From: Siphonodentalium dalli
Taxonomy: Eukaryota; Mollusca; Scaphopoda; Gadilida; Siphonodentaliidae
Direction: 5' to 3'
Length of the DNA stretch: 64,000 bases
Assembly: GCA_032622095.1 (NCBI GenBank)
Contig: CP136063.1
Span: 16,037,814 to 16,101,813, forward strand
A program made the position numbers and the translations under genes. Numbering within the stretch: position 1 is the stretch's first letter; the number at the start of each line of letters is the position of its first letter. The notes beneath the pieces are model-generated. The model saw only the letters and a list, made by a program, of their open reading frames with translations. It was not told where the DNA came from and searched no databases. Shown in pieces: positions 1-11,179 of this stretch.

Positions 1-45
1 ATGCTTAAGCATAAATAATTTATGCTTAAGTGTAATTAGCTACTA
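1..45. repeat. GCTTAAG palindrome cluster (fragment)
   Basis: Two copies of the self-complementary word ATGCTTAAGCAT or its variants occur within the first 40 bases. The same word builds larger clusters at 26880-27062, 27860-28095 and 35975-36350. This is probably the edge of another cluster that extends left of the window. Confidence 0.5.
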
Positions 46-1342
46 TAAAGTGAATCTGGGATAAGGGGAGTACTCCATGGACGTAAATGAGATATATACA
101 TCGCTGAGTACTCTAAATTGTTCTTTCGACCAGCTGTTTCTACCAATTAAAAAAAATTCTCATTTATTTTGAAACTAATGAAAGACAATGGTATATTTTT
201 TTTACTAGTAATATTCATTATAAACTTGTACAAATCTGAAAACAAACAAAATTTTAATATTTAAGAAATTTAGAGTTCCCTCTCTTACAGCAGCAACCAC
301 TATGCCAGGAAGACCAATCGATCTAGTTCAGCCCGATTGGGCTATTATAATTTATAGATCGATCGGTGGTTCATGCACTCTCTGCGTTTGAAATATTGCT
401 AATAATTTCCATTTACATAAGTCAATAATGCCATTGCAGATAACTTCATCTTAAATTCGACCAAATGTGTTGACGTTTGATAAGAAGGGCAGGAATTCCC
501 CGATTTGTTTATTTTCAATCGATGAGAAGCATGACCTGGATCAGCTGATCGGTTCGGAGGTGTGCCAATCGTATTTTGCATGCTGTGCACGAATACCCAT
601 TCACGCCTAAATTTGCAAACAATCCATATATAACATATACACAGTGTGTACACTTTGTTAGTTGCCAATTAATTCTCGACATTTCAATTAGAAAACATGA
701 GATATCGATGCAAAAATCAAGACATAATCACATTATCTAGTTTGTGTTTTGTTGAATCTACTTTCGGTTATCGACATGTCGGCTATTGTTTTGGCTGTTC
801 TCTTAACCGTGTGTGCCAGCCGATCGTCGTTTTTCGGGCGGTTCCGATTTCTTCCGAATATAATTCCATGACCTCCACGCGATGATTCGCGCCGAAAATG
901 TGGTTGTATCTGAGAAGATTTCTTACTCTGACCGCAGTTTTCAACAATTTAATACGGGGCGAATACCGCATCAATAATATGCAACCTTGGGGGTTTTATT
1001 TCTAGTTTTTTATGACCTTTCTTATGGTATATCGGATACAGTTCTGTCTGACATGAAATATATACCCACCGGGAGTGAAGCTAATGACTTTAACCAAATA
1101 ATTTTTATAGCAGGTTCAGGTATACGAGTCAACATGTAGTACAGGTACATGTATGTATCATGTGGTGTTTTTTTGGTTTGCCACATACTTGAATATGTAC
1201 TACTCTTGAGTGCCTAATGTACGATTATTAAAATCGAGATAAAATTCCCACCTGTACGATCGTTATTTGGTCCTGTACGTTTATTAAATTAACCAAAAGA
1301 AATAATTCACCAATCTTAAATTGTGTTATTCATATAAGAAAT
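46..1342. other. no gene seen
   Basis: AT-rich sequence. Open frames here are under 90 codons, overlap on opposite strands and show no recognisable motif. Short inverted words such as GATCGATC occur around 318-365. I see no promoter or RNA gene. Confidence 0.5.
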
Positions 1343-1471
1343 GAACGGCGGTTTCAATGCGGTCATGGGGTTTTGACCGCGAGAAAAAATCAGCAAACTT
1401 CGGGGTTCATGCAGAGTTTGCTGATTTTTTTAACACGGTCAAAACCCATGACCACGTTGAATCCGCCGTTT
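1343..1471. repeat. short foldback (MITE-like)
   Basis: Inverted arms start AACGGCGGTTTCAATGCGG and end with its near-complement CCACGTTGAATCCGCCGTT. They enclose a second pair, AATCAGCAAACT and AGTTTGCTGATT, around a loop near 1406. The arms are about 55-60 bp with few mismatches. I see no coding capacity. No clear target duplication is visible. Confidence 0.7.
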
Positions 1472-3001
1472 ATTATTTATATTTATATACTTAAATTCAT
1501 TATGAACTAGGATTGTATGTCTTTCCCATTATTTATTCATCTATTTAAACAAACGCATGGAGTTCAGTTCAGACAGTTCGAATCCTTGTTTTTTGGAAAA
1601 CCAAACATTTTGAGAATCCGTTCATGGAGAACGGAAGAAACGCAATTTCACAGTAAAGTATAAACATATGACAAAATGTCTTGTTTAGCTAGTAACTAAT
1701 GTAGACGTGTTGATCATTTTTACATCTGAATCATATAGAAATCTTGAATTTGTGCTGATTTAAATTTTCATAGCTTCAAAATATTAATAAACGTGCAGAC
1801 CCAAATAAGCACTGTGCAAGGGGGGGGGGGATTTCCCAAGAAAAATAATAAACGTGGATGCAGCTGGTGCATGCATATTTATTTGGAGCCCAAGAGTAAA
1901 GAGGTGGAGGTGAATGTTACATGTAAGTTGTTATTAACGAAATGGAACGATGCCTTTAATAGGTTCCACCAGCAATAAGTCGCGACTTCTTTATATTGGC
2001 CTGACAGATTGGTTTTTGTTGGCGTCATGCCTGTCGACCATTATGATGGCCACATATATTGTCATATAACAGCGATTTACGATCTGTCTTGTTGGCTCAT
2101 AATATAAATTAAGAAAGTGGCCTTGTGTTCGTTCCTTGCGTAAAAAAATATTTTTTAGTACAAACGTCCTCATTGATTGTGTCCCTCGACTCCTTGTGTA
2201 ATTGGTCAAGTAACTTACATGTATGTGCATGTACAGACCACTCACAAATTTCTTAGAAAAGCGACCACATGTTCGAATCTACTTTGCGATTTTGGAGCAA
2301 CGCATTTGTAAATGCGTTCATATTTTAACACATTTACCTTGATTTATTCACAAACAAATGTCTTGATGCAGGCCTTAAAATCCATCAGATTTTTGGCAAT
2401 AATCAAAATGTTAGTGTTTCACTTTCTACAGGGAATCAAGACTTTTTACTAGAATCAAAATGAGAATCATGATTCTCAGATTCTGATTATAAAACAATTA
2501 ATGTCAACAGTGTTTATTTATGTTTATTCCATTTTGAATGGAAAACTACATCATGAATGTCCGATTCCGAACATATACATGTACACCAGGAGTGGGAAAA
2601 TAACACAGAATTATTCAGATGTGAATTTAAATTAAACAAAATTTTAACTAAAATTGCAAAATACACTATCGTATCGTTATTTGGGTGTTCATACTAGTAT
2701 ACTTTTTCGGCGCAATGATCGGTAATTTCAATGCGACTGCGATTATTCCCAATGCAGTGCATTTAATTTAAATGCTGTCATTAAGGCATTTACAAAGTGG
2801 CGTGACACAATGCACCCTCAATGCATTTTAAATGCAACAACCGCATTTCATTGATCCACGTTGTAAAGGACATTTATTTTTAGAATACATGTATGTACGT
2901 GTATATAACCACAAGAATAAAGAACAAATCAAATGTTTTTATTACTTTGTAAACCTCTGATGTTTCCCATACAGTATACATTTGTATATTATAAACCATG
3001 T
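1472..3001. other. no gene seen; short inverted ATGCATTT words
   Basis: No supported gene. A poly-G run lies near 1820. Words related to GCATTTAAATGC recur in both orientations at 2290-2330 and 2750-2850, which suggests a decayed foldback. Small open frames have no recognisable domain. Confidence 0.4.
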
Positions 3002-3220
3002 TACAGTAATTCTAGAGCTAATTAATCGACTCCTTAACTACAGCAGAATTATGGGTAACTTTTCAGGATTTAGTCCGAAATATGGCTTGTTGCCATTCAT
3101 CGGAAAGCTCTCACCGAGAGCTCCGATGAATGGCATCAACCCATATTTCCGACTAAATCCTGAAAAGTTACCCATAATTCTGCTGTAGTTAAGGAGTCGA
3201 TTAATTAGAGCATTACTGTA
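3002..3220. mobile_element. pogo-like palindromic MITE, copy 1
   Basis: Nearly perfect inverted arms of about 100 bp with a small loop near 3112-3117. The ends are CAGTAAT...ATTACTG and are flanked by TA on both sides (3002-3003 and 3219-3220). A start of CAGTA, a TA duplication and the word AATTAATCGACTCC resemble pogo-type Tc1/mariner ends. The family assignment is inference. It is non-coding. Relatives lie at 4719, 29265, 31922 and 35612. Confidence 0.75.
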
Positions 3221-4718
3221 TATCCTCTATAACTGTTTATTCAACATCACGTGCTGCAATCCATAAATGCGGTTCAGATTTCGATGTCCGGTTCAACATT
3301 ATTATCATATGGTTTGATAGCAGAAATACTCAGTTTGGAATGTTATACCATACAAGTTTTACGAGTTGCTCTTGCTCAAGAATGGATAAATTTATAAACC
3401 TGATTTTTGGCGCATTAGTTAGAATTATATTTTTGCACAAGAACACACCACAAATATCGAACTGGACATCAAAAGCAGAACCGGATTGTATCGATTGCAT
3501 AAACATAAGAAGTTGGTCACTGACCGACAATTGCTATTCTCTGGTGTGGTTTATAGGACTACCGTACGCAATGCCGACTTAAAAATAAAAATTCACATAA
3601 ACATCGCATGAAGCGGTCTATCCACAAACTCAGGTATTCGGTAATTCCAAATGTATGAACTATCACCATGATATCCCGGTATATCATTGTCAGGACTGTT
3701 TGTACAAAAGGTTGTTATTCTACTATGCATAATTTTGCTATATCATTGTACTCGGACTGTATTGCAATGTAATATATCAGTACATGTACCGGTATACTGG
3801 GTGCACATTATATACATGTAGGCCTACTTTCACTTTAGTACATGTATGTGTCATAAAAGACTCATGTTGTTAAATTGAAAAAAAACATGTGTGAAAACAG
3901 AGAGAATACATGTACATGTGCCGGTACTATATACCTCTTTGTGTGCTGTACTACCGGTACTATTCATGTACATGTACTACACTACAATAAGAGAAATTTT
4001 AATTGATTCTGCTGCCCTTGTGCCACAGGCCTCAAACACGCCAAACAAGTATCTGTAGCCAGGCCCACCAGTACCAGGCTACTAGTAAATGAAGTACTGA
4101 AAGTGTCACATCATTAATCGAGCCCAATCTTAGTTATACTAGTCTCTTGTGTAGTTTGGGTTACTATTAATAAGATATTTAATGAATGTTTGGAATGTAT
4201 GGTAGCATTCTTACCTGGATCAACATATGCCATGCACAACGCTGGTCATCACATCATCACCGCTGTTGGCAGTAAACCGCTCATCGGGCTATAACAGTTA
4301 GAGTTTTCCATACCAGGGCTAATCTAATCAGTTAAAATTAGTCATTTTAGAGGGAATACCAACCAGTGGAAGACGTACAAAAAGTCATGTATATTCAGAT
4401 ATCAGTTTTCGAGAAAAAACCCATCTTAGTCGAGCGGACTTAGAATATCGGGGTAAACTTAAATTTCATTCAGCAACACTTTCACAGCAGAATATAAAAA
4501 TAGTACATTATAATCACTTACAGTACATGTACATGTAGCCCAAGTGCAGTGCTAGCCTATATTATATACTACCAAAACTTTTGGTCAGTTTATCGATGAC
4601 TGACACTTGTAAACGCTTGAACGGGTACTATATAGTACATGTACATGTACATGTGTACCATATGTGAATTAAAGATCTTATTAGTGACACAACAGGAGGC
4701 TAGACATACATTTGTAAC
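3221..4718. other. no gene seen; TACATGTA/ACCGGT-rich
   Basis: No supported gene. The stretch 3770-3980 and 4520-4660 is dense in TACATGTA, ACATGTACATGT and ACCGGTA words, which recur across the window. Overlapping 66-80 codon frames at 3330-3582 lie on opposite strands and have no domain. Confidence 0.45.
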
Positions 4719-4887
4719 TACAGTAATGCTCTAATTAATCGACTCCTTAACCACAGCAGAATTACGGGTATTAAACTCGGGGAGAGCTTTCCGATGAATG
4801 GCAACAAGCCATATATCCGACTAAATCCTGAAAGTTACACATAATTCTGCTGTGGTTAAGGGGTCGATTTCTTAGGGCACTACTGTA
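4719..4887. mobile_element. pogo-like palindromic MITE, copy 2
   Basis: Same family as 3002-3220. It starts TA|CAGTAATGCTCTAATTAATC and ends CACTACTG|TA. The centre is shortened: the left arm loses the block between GGGTA and CGGGGAGAGC. It therefore looks like an internally deleted copy of about 169 bp. Confidence 0.72.
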
Positions 4888-5302
4888 TCTGTTTTAGTGC
4901 ACATCAAATGTATTTGTTGTCTTTCCTCTTGTAATTTGTCTTTGGTTGTGTTCGCCATTCCGATGGACAACTACATGTACTGACATCAAATGACTGAAAT
5001 GAGTCAAAATTTAGCAGTGCAGCCAATTATATAGATAAACAGAATTAAATAGCATCCAAATTCCAAATGAGCATAAATGATAAAACAAACTTTATTGAGC
5101 ACTCTTTTAATACTAGTAATTACAGCTACAATGAAAGCACCTAATAAAAATTCTAAGTTTGGTAAAACTGTCTGTATACAAAGTTTATCTGGCCGTGATG
5201 AATAAAACTTATAAATGGGATCATATACATGTATGTTAGATATCATTACATGATTATTTGAAAACACGTATCCGTATGGAAAACAAACTATTTTACCACT
5301 GG

Positions 5303-5433
5303 CCAAGTGGTCCTGCTAATATGCTATGATGCTGGTGGTCCTGCTGAATTGCTATGATGCGGGTAGTGCAATTCATAGCAATTAAGCAGGACCCAACCGC
5401 ATCATAGCACATTAGCAGGAACACTTGAACAGG
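5303..5433. repeat. nested foldback with AGCAGGA ends
   Basis: The arms read AAGTGGTCCTGCTAAT and ATTAGCAGGAACACTT. Inside them lies a second inverted pair, CTGCTGAATTGCTATGATG and its partner around AGCAATTAAGCAGGAC. The phrase 'GTCCTGCT..A.TGCTATGATG' occurs twice within the left arm, so the foldback arose from a short duplicated unit. Non-coding. Confidence 0.65.
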
Positions 5434-5638
5434 GTATATTTACAGTGTCAAATCGAATGGGCATCTTTTAACAATATTTTTGAACAATTTCCTAGAAGTG
5501 TTCGAAAATTGAGAACTGAATTTCAATTTTTTTTTATGAGGTTTCGATTGAAAAATTTCTAACTTAGCTCATCAGGATTAACATTGTCGCACAGCTATAT
5601 TCTCTTTCCCAACAAAGTCTATAGAACATACATGTAAA
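5434..5638. other. no gene seen
   Basis: AT-rich spacer between a foldback and a MITE-like element. Nothing recognisable. Confidence 0.4.
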
Positions 5639-5990
5639 ATTACAGCTATGCTTTAATTAATCAACTCGCCTTATATTACTCAGGTATTACTGCAGTATTC
5701 AGGCGTGTTCATGCGATCAACCGCAGTCAGTTATACCGCCGCAGAATGTGGTCCACCTCACATTTGCAGTTAGGCTGTATTTTTCATGCGATGTTAATAT
5801 GAATTTTGTTTTAAAGTTGACATTGTAATCACACCAGAATTTTTTTTTATTGTTTCAAAATGTCTAGATAGAATTCAGAATTTTTGTGGTAAAAACAATT
5901 AACTTGGTTATCACAGTTAACACATATTACTGTGGTAAGATTACCAGCGGATACCGCATGTCAACAGGGACTGCATGCTCTAATTAATTA
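5639..5990. mobile_element. MITE-like element, AGCTATGCTCTAATTAAT family, copy 1
   Basis: The left end is ACAGCTATGCTTTAATTAATC and the right end carries CTGCATGCTCTAATTAAT, its partial complement. Inner sequence contains ACCGCAGTCAG and TACCGCATGTCAAC. Both are shared with 19370-19628, which marks a second copy. The ends resemble the pogo-like family at 3002, but the body differs. Boundaries are approximate. Confidence 0.5.
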
Positions 5991-6026
5991 TCAGGTTTAA
6001 CATGTTTATACTGGATACAGTTCATT

Positions 6027-6972
6027 TTAAAGGTACTCAATCCGGTTCGATGATACCCATATAATCAGATTCCAACATCATACATTTGTATTTAGAAAGG
6101 CTGCTTCAGTTACGTTATCAGAATTGATTAATTGCCCTAAAATAATGCTAACCACTGTCAACTAAAGTATACAATTGCCTGACATATGTTATTTATCAAC
6201 ATGTTGTTCTACAAAATTTGGCCTTATTATCAACAGAAAGCCTCTTGATTTTAGAGTTATCCATCTTCATCTGAAATTTGGTCCGAGACCGTGGGCCACT
6301 ATTAATTCTTGATCGTGAAAAATAGTATATTTCAAAAATTGATATCTAATAACTCTGAGCTTTGATAGGTGGTGGGTTCCTCGACTCGTACCAAATATCT
6401 TTTACCCCCCAAGTCCAAATAAAGAGTAATGTGCGAGCATTAATTCAGGGGGCCCTTAATCATCAGATTATGCATCTTTAAATTCAAATACAGTTTAAAG
6501 ATGCATAATCCGATTAAGTGCCCCTCATTTGCTATTTACATATACATGTATATGGAATCGGGGGGGGGGGGTAAAAATATTTTAATCAAGTCGAGGGACC
6601 CACCTACATGTATCAAAGCTCAGAGTTATTAGATATCAATTTTTGAAATTTTAATATTTATCACCATCGATACTTAATAGTGGCCCAGAAAAATTTGACG
6701 AGCCGACGGTCTCAGACCAAATTGCGGATGAAGATGGATAACTCTAAAATGAAGAGGCTTTGTGTTGATAATAAGGTCAAACTTCGTCGAACAGCATGTT
6801 GATAAATATAACGTATCAGGCGATTTTATACTATACATGTAGTTGACAGTGGTTAGCATTATTTTTGGGCAATTAATCGATTCTGATATTACTGAAGCAG
6901 CATTTCTAAAAAAAATGTTGTTGTTGGAATCTAATTATATGGGGACCATCGAATCTGATTGAGCACCTTTAA
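6027..6972. mobile_element. 946-bp foldback flanked by TTAA
   Basis: The whole element is one inverted repeat. It starts TTAAAGGTACTCAATCCG and ends GATTGAGCACCTTTAA. Matching blocks occur symmetrically, for example AACCACTGTCAACT and AGTTGACAGTGGTT, and GATATCTAATAACTCTGAGC with its complement. Arms of about 465 bp meet near 6490. The TTAA at each end fits Kolobok- or piggyBac-type target preference. Related ends lie at 18388 and 49154. No ORF encodes a transposase. Confidence 0.75.
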
Positions 6973-7002
6973 TAGTTAGCTATATGAGTTATATACACAT
7001 AA

Positions 7003-7382
7003 GGCGACACCAATTTTTAAGTCCGGTTTACGAACACCTCCTACAACTTTTTTTCCATTTCATGAATTTTTTTTTTACTTTTTTGTCCCAAATTTTTTTA
7101 CACGCGTACTGATTTTCATGTGCTGTCGCATCCGGTTCTGCTTATGATCATTTGCAGATCCATATTTTCATGACAAGAAATGTCTTGTTTGGTTCAGAAT
7201 TTCATTCGAAAAGTTTTTTTTCACAATTTTTGTAAAATTTATGTAAAATTTCAAGATTTACTTGATATAAATTGGGGGGGACAATTTTTTTTATTTTTAT
7301 TTTTTTCCCCTCCTGCATCTACTTTTTTTCTCCCCACATCAGCCCACATGTTCGTAAACCAGACTTAAAAATTGGTGTCGCC
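7003..7382. mobile_element. Harbinger-like MITE
   Basis: Terminal inverted repeats of about 35 bp begin GGCGACACCAATTTTTAAG and end with its complement CTTAAAAATTGGTGTCGCC. They are flanked by TAA at 7000-7002 and 7383-7385. A 3-bp TAA duplication is typical of PIF/Harbinger elements; the class call is inference. The interior is T-rich with no supported ORF. Length is 380 bp. Confidence 0.72.
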
Positions 7383-7410
7383 TAATAGACATTTAAACTT
7401 TGAAAATTGT

Positions 7411-7640
7411 AGGTTTCCGGATGATAACTTCAGTTTGTGTGATCATATCTGAACCAAATGTGGTATGTAAGTTTATCAGACCAAAATACAGGTCAAGTTC
7501 GAATATAGGTGTGCTCCGCTCATTTTTGCGAGAGTTATGGCCCTTTTTCGACTTAGAATCGTGTTAATTTCTGGTTTCCGCATCATAATTTTAGTTTGTG
7601 TGATCAAATCTGAATCAAATTTGGTATGATAGTTTATTAT
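7411..7640. repeat. about 163-bp tandem unit, 1.4 copies
   Basis: The phrase GGTTTCCG.AT.ATAA followed by AGTTTGTGTGATCA occurs at 7411 and again about 163 bp later at 7575. The text between includes AGAGTTATGGCCCTTTTT. I recognise this style of unit from mollusc intergenic arrays, from memory and not from a search. Confidence 0.6.
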
Positions 7641-8977
7641 CCACCATTTCATGGGACACTGGTTGGATTGTTCTGAAATGTAGTATCGGATTTAGGGGAC
7701 CTTGATATATTTTTCAGACAAGCTGATGCCCCAAAGAAGCCACTTTTTCTCACATTTGCTGAAATAGTATCCAAAACATCAACATATCAAGAGCCATTAG
7801 ACTGAATTAGATAAAAATATATCACTTGGGTCTGTTTAAGCTGGAAAATACTCAAAAATTTTATAATTTTCTGCTATTATATCTGCATACTAGCCTTTTT
7901 GCTGAATCGTGAATGCCGGTTATATTGCCGTGTGAAATCCTAGTACCAGATAACATTGGGTATGTACATGTATATAGCATACCACCTGAAAATGGCTTGA
8001 ATATCACATACCAAAGCGGGGTGGGGTGTGTGTGACACCCTCCTTGATCATAGTCTGTATTCTACAGGGTATGTTAACTGTTTCGAGTTGGTGCAATTAA
8101 TGTGATTGTTTAATCTCTACCATCTGAAATCTATTTATAGCATATTTTGCTATCTGATCAATATTGCTACTTAGTACTGATATAAAACAGGATAAAGATG
8201 GTGTGTCTCTTTCCTGAATGTTCTGTTTACATGTACATTTGGGGGTTTATGAGTCAAATAATATCAGACAACATGTCCTTCTAACACTAAGAAATAATAT
8301 GTTCTTATCAACCAGGACAAAATATGACTATTTCTGGAGCATTACAGCACATTATTACAAATCTATATTTGTAAGCAGTAAGATAATGACAGGAAACATG
8401 TCCTCAGACTAAGAAATAATTTTTTGGTGTGTATTTCACACCACAGCTCATGTGTATACTCACATTAGTTTATGTCATTCAAAGGGAGAAACCCATTTAG
8501 AAAGTTTAAATGAGACAAAACTACCTCACTGTAGATGTAGTTGCAAGGTACAACATGTACATGTATTCTGGTAAATGACATTGGAACTAAAATAATGATT
8601 TTTGTGTCCACCGGTATGTCATGTACCGGTACTAGTATACATTGCAACTACATGTACATGTAACTTGCCTAACATACCATATACATGTATGAAGAGGGAC
8701 TTTGCAAGTGTTTTTTAATCAAAATTTTAACCCAACTCTTGTTGTCAGTAAGTTTTAACCCATGCAGTTTAATGAGTTTATATATTTATATATTACATGT
8801 GTTTCTATACATGTATTTTATCTTTAGTTAGTTTGTTGTCCTTGAATAAACTTGTATTGCTGCACAATCAGTTTCCTTAATGTTCTATTATACTAAAACA
8901 ACTCCATTGATAACAATACCCCTGCATCCCATCAAAATCTACTTCATTGCCATCCTCATCATTTCACTTTGGTATCC
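7641..8977. other. no gene seen
   Basis: No supported gene. Small frames of about 60 codons at 8218-8412 and 8465-8647 have no recognisable domain. TACATGTA and ACCGGTA words are frequent at 8540-8690. Confidence 0.45.
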
Positions 8978-9665
8978 CCACCCAGGTGTACCTTGGTGTT
9001 ATTCACCCAGGTGTTCCTTGGTGTTTCCTACCAATGTGTACCTTGGTGTTTTCTTACCCAGGTGTACCTTGGTGTTTTCTTACCCAGGTGTACCTTGGTG
9101 TTTTCTTACCCAGGTGTACCTTGGTGTTTTCCTGCCCAGGTGTACCTTGGTGTTTCCTTACCTGGGTGTACCTTGGGGTTTTCTAACCCAGGTGCATCTC
9201 AATGGGAAATCCACCTGGGTAAGAAAACACCAAGGTACACCGGCGTAAAAAAAACACCAAGGTATACCTGGGTTGGAAACATCAAGGTACACCTGGGTGG
9301 GGAACACCCAGGTAGGAAACACCAGGGTACACCTGGGTGAATAACACCAAGGTACACCTGGGTGGGAAACACCCAGGTAGGAAACACCAGGGTACACCTG
9401 GGTGAATAACACCAAGGTACACCTGGGTGGGAAACACCCAGGTAGGAAACACCAGGGTACACCTGGGTGAATAACACATAGGTAACCTGGATGGGAAACA
9501 CCCAGGTAGGAAACACCAGGGTACACCTGGGTAAATAACACCATGGTACACCTGGGTGGGGAAACACCCAGGTAGGAAACACCAGGGTAGACCTGGGTGG
9601 GAAACACCCAGGTAGGGTACACCTGGGTGTGGTCACCTGGGTAATTACACCCAGGTTTACCCATA
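8978..9665. repeat. inverted minisatellite (26-bp units, then 65-bp units)
   Basis: From 8978 to about 9195 a 26-bp unit with core CCAGGTGTACCTTGGTGTTT repeats head to tail. From about 9205 to 9665 the complementary sequence repeats in a 65-bp higher-order unit; GGGTGAATAACACC recurs at 9335, 9400 and 9465. The two halves meet near 9195-9215, so the array is one large palindrome. Several long open frames (up to 168 codons, rich in PGVPWC-type repeats) come from the repetition and are not genes. Confidence 0.9.
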
Positions 9666-9674
9666 CCAGGGTTT

Positions 9675-10085
9675 TTATCCAGTTTCAGGTGGGTAAATCA
9701 TGGTAAAACCCAGGTTTCGCGGGGTCTTGATGGTTGGTGGATGTCTTGGTAGATAGATTTTTACCTGGGTTTCGGCCCAAAAAACCTGGGTGGATTTACC
9801 CAGGTACATTTTTATATGGGTGCTCGATCGATTAAATGATTTCTCGCAAATATCACAATGGTAAGGCGTATCTCCGGTGTGGATTCTCTTATGTGCCACC
9901 AACACGCTCGATCGATTAAATGATTTCTCGCAAATATCACAATGGTAAGGTTTATCTCCGGTGTGGATTCTCTTATGTCTCATCAAGCTGCCCGATTGAG
10001 TGAACGTTTTCCCACATACATCACAATGGTTTCGTCTATTTCCTGTTTGGGCGGTCTCATGACCATTAACGTTAGCACCTGCCAT
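9675..10085 (-). pseudogene. truncated C2H2 zinc-finger protein copy
   Basis: Reads from an ATG at 10085 on the minus strand. After a short leader ending HETAQTGNRR come two complete C2H2 fingers (CDVCGKTF...HKRIH and CDICEKSF...HKRIH) joined by TGEKP-type linkers TGDKPY and TGDTPY. A third finger stops after CDICEKSFNRSS, where the frame runs into the ACCTGGGT minisatellite. C2H2 proteins usually bind DNA as transcription regulators. This copy has lost its later fingers and carries about 40 unrelated C-terminal residues. It is a paralogue of the ORF at 56557-57360, with the same leader and similar 5' flank. It could be expressed as a short protein, but a broken duplicate is more likely. Confidence 0.75.
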
Positions 10086-10330
10086 TATGTGGAATTGTCC
10101 AATATAGGCCTACCGGTATCAGTTGTATATCTCACGAAGCGGCAGCGGAAATTTGATCTAATTGTAAATAAAGTCCGTTAACACAGTTAACTGTAAAAGT
10201 ATATAATTCACAATAAGGAAGGATCACAAATCGATCGATCGATTTTTAAGTAAACAAAATGGCGATGGATGGTGATTTAACATGCGCCGTGTTATGTGGT
10301 TTTGTTTAGAAGAACCATTGATAAAACGAT
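10086..10330 (-). promoter_or_regulatory. duplicated 5' flank of the zinc-finger copies
   Basis: The sequence upstream of the zinc-finger start is shared with 57358-57620: GGAATTGTCC, CGCGAAGCGGCAGC (here CACGAAGCGGCAGC), AAAGTCCGTTAA, GATCGATCG and TTATGTGGTTTTGTTTAG occur in the same order. It may contain the promoter or 5' UTR. I see no clear TATA box, so the regulatory role is inference; the duplication is visible. Confidence 0.5.
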
Positions 10331-10435
10331 AGGCTCACATGTGCGTAAGTGAACGGTCGGTTTAGGTCACAAACTTGGCAGTTATTCGGTCGTACAATTT
10401 TACTCGATAATTTTTTTTTTTTTGCACTAGCCATT

Positions 10436-10566
10436 ATGTGGAATTGTCCAATATGTGTGTATTGTTTTGTTCCATAATTAACGCGATAATGAGTATAATT
10501 AACGTTTATTTGTGACAAAATTGTACAATAAAATTTCTGGTCTCTATTAACAGTTATAACCACTAT
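10436..10566. mobile_element. fragment of TTAA-flanked element C (interior)
   Basis: The stretch from TGTTTTGTTCCATAATTAAC through GATAATGAGTATAATTAACG to TCTCTATTAACAGT matches the interior of the element seen at 25715, 37715 and 50326. Both inverted-repeat ends are missing. It abuts the minisatellite at ACCCATATAAAAAT. Confidence 0.6.
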
Positions 10567-10990
10567 TACCCATATAAAAATCCACCATGGTCCCACCTTG
10601 GTAAAAACCACCTTGGTAATCCACCATTGTAATCCTTCATGGTAATCCACCTTGGTAATCGACCCTTGTAATCCACCATGGGGTTTTGGCCGCTTTCACC
10701 AAGGTGGAATACCGTGGTTTTCCGAGGTGGCACCCTTGTGGAATACTGTGATTTATTATATGACTATCGTTTTTCTTTCCCCAATACCGCTATTGTGTAG
10801 CGATCATTTCCTGGCCATCGGATCAGCTGCAGTTTGATCCGATGTCATACCACCCTTCCTCATCTCGCATACTGCGCATGACCGGAAAAAGCAGGACAGT
10901 TTCTTTCTTTATTTTTGCTACTAGCGAGCGTGTGAATTGGTTTCATTTCATAATTAATGAGAGAAATTGTGCTTTTTAAATAAAAAGCAT
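10567..10990. repeat. CCACCATGGT/CCACCTTGGT minisatellite, left block
   Basis: Starts ACCCATATAAAAATCCACC and continues with short irregular units of CCACCTTGGTAAT type to about 10700. One unit of the 34-bp family follows (GAGGTGGCACCCTTGTGG). From about 10760 the sequence becomes unique, with a small inverted pair CATCGGATCAGCTGCAG and TTGATCCGATG near 10816-10846. Confidence 0.65.
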
Positions 10991-11008
10991 GTCATATAAT
11001 AAACCTGT

Positions 11009-11168
11009 TATCGCTGCAGTGAATTGATCTGGGCTTCGCATCACGTCTCGTTGAAGAGGTCAGATCGCTGGATCAAACTCGACGCCTGCGGCGGCTCGTT
11101 TGATCCAGCGATCTGACCTCTTCAACTCGACGTGATACTTCGCTCCAGATCAATTCACTGCAGCGATA
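11009..11168. repeat. long hairpin inside the minisatellite block
   Basis: Arms of about 70 bp, from ATCGCTGCAGTGAATTGATC to its complement GATCAATTCACTGCAGCGAT, also match through AGAGGTCAGATCGCTGGATC. The loop is GC-rich (CGCCTGCGGCGG). One side has a few extra bases. It splits two blocks of related minisatellite, so it looks like a foldback insertion. Confidence 0.75.
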
Positions 11169-11179
11169 ACATGTATTTA

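Noticed and set aside
8880-9664. Long open frames of 79-168 codons with PGVPWC-type repeats
   Set aside because: They follow directly from tandem repetition of 26-bp and 65-bp units and occur in several frames and both strands.
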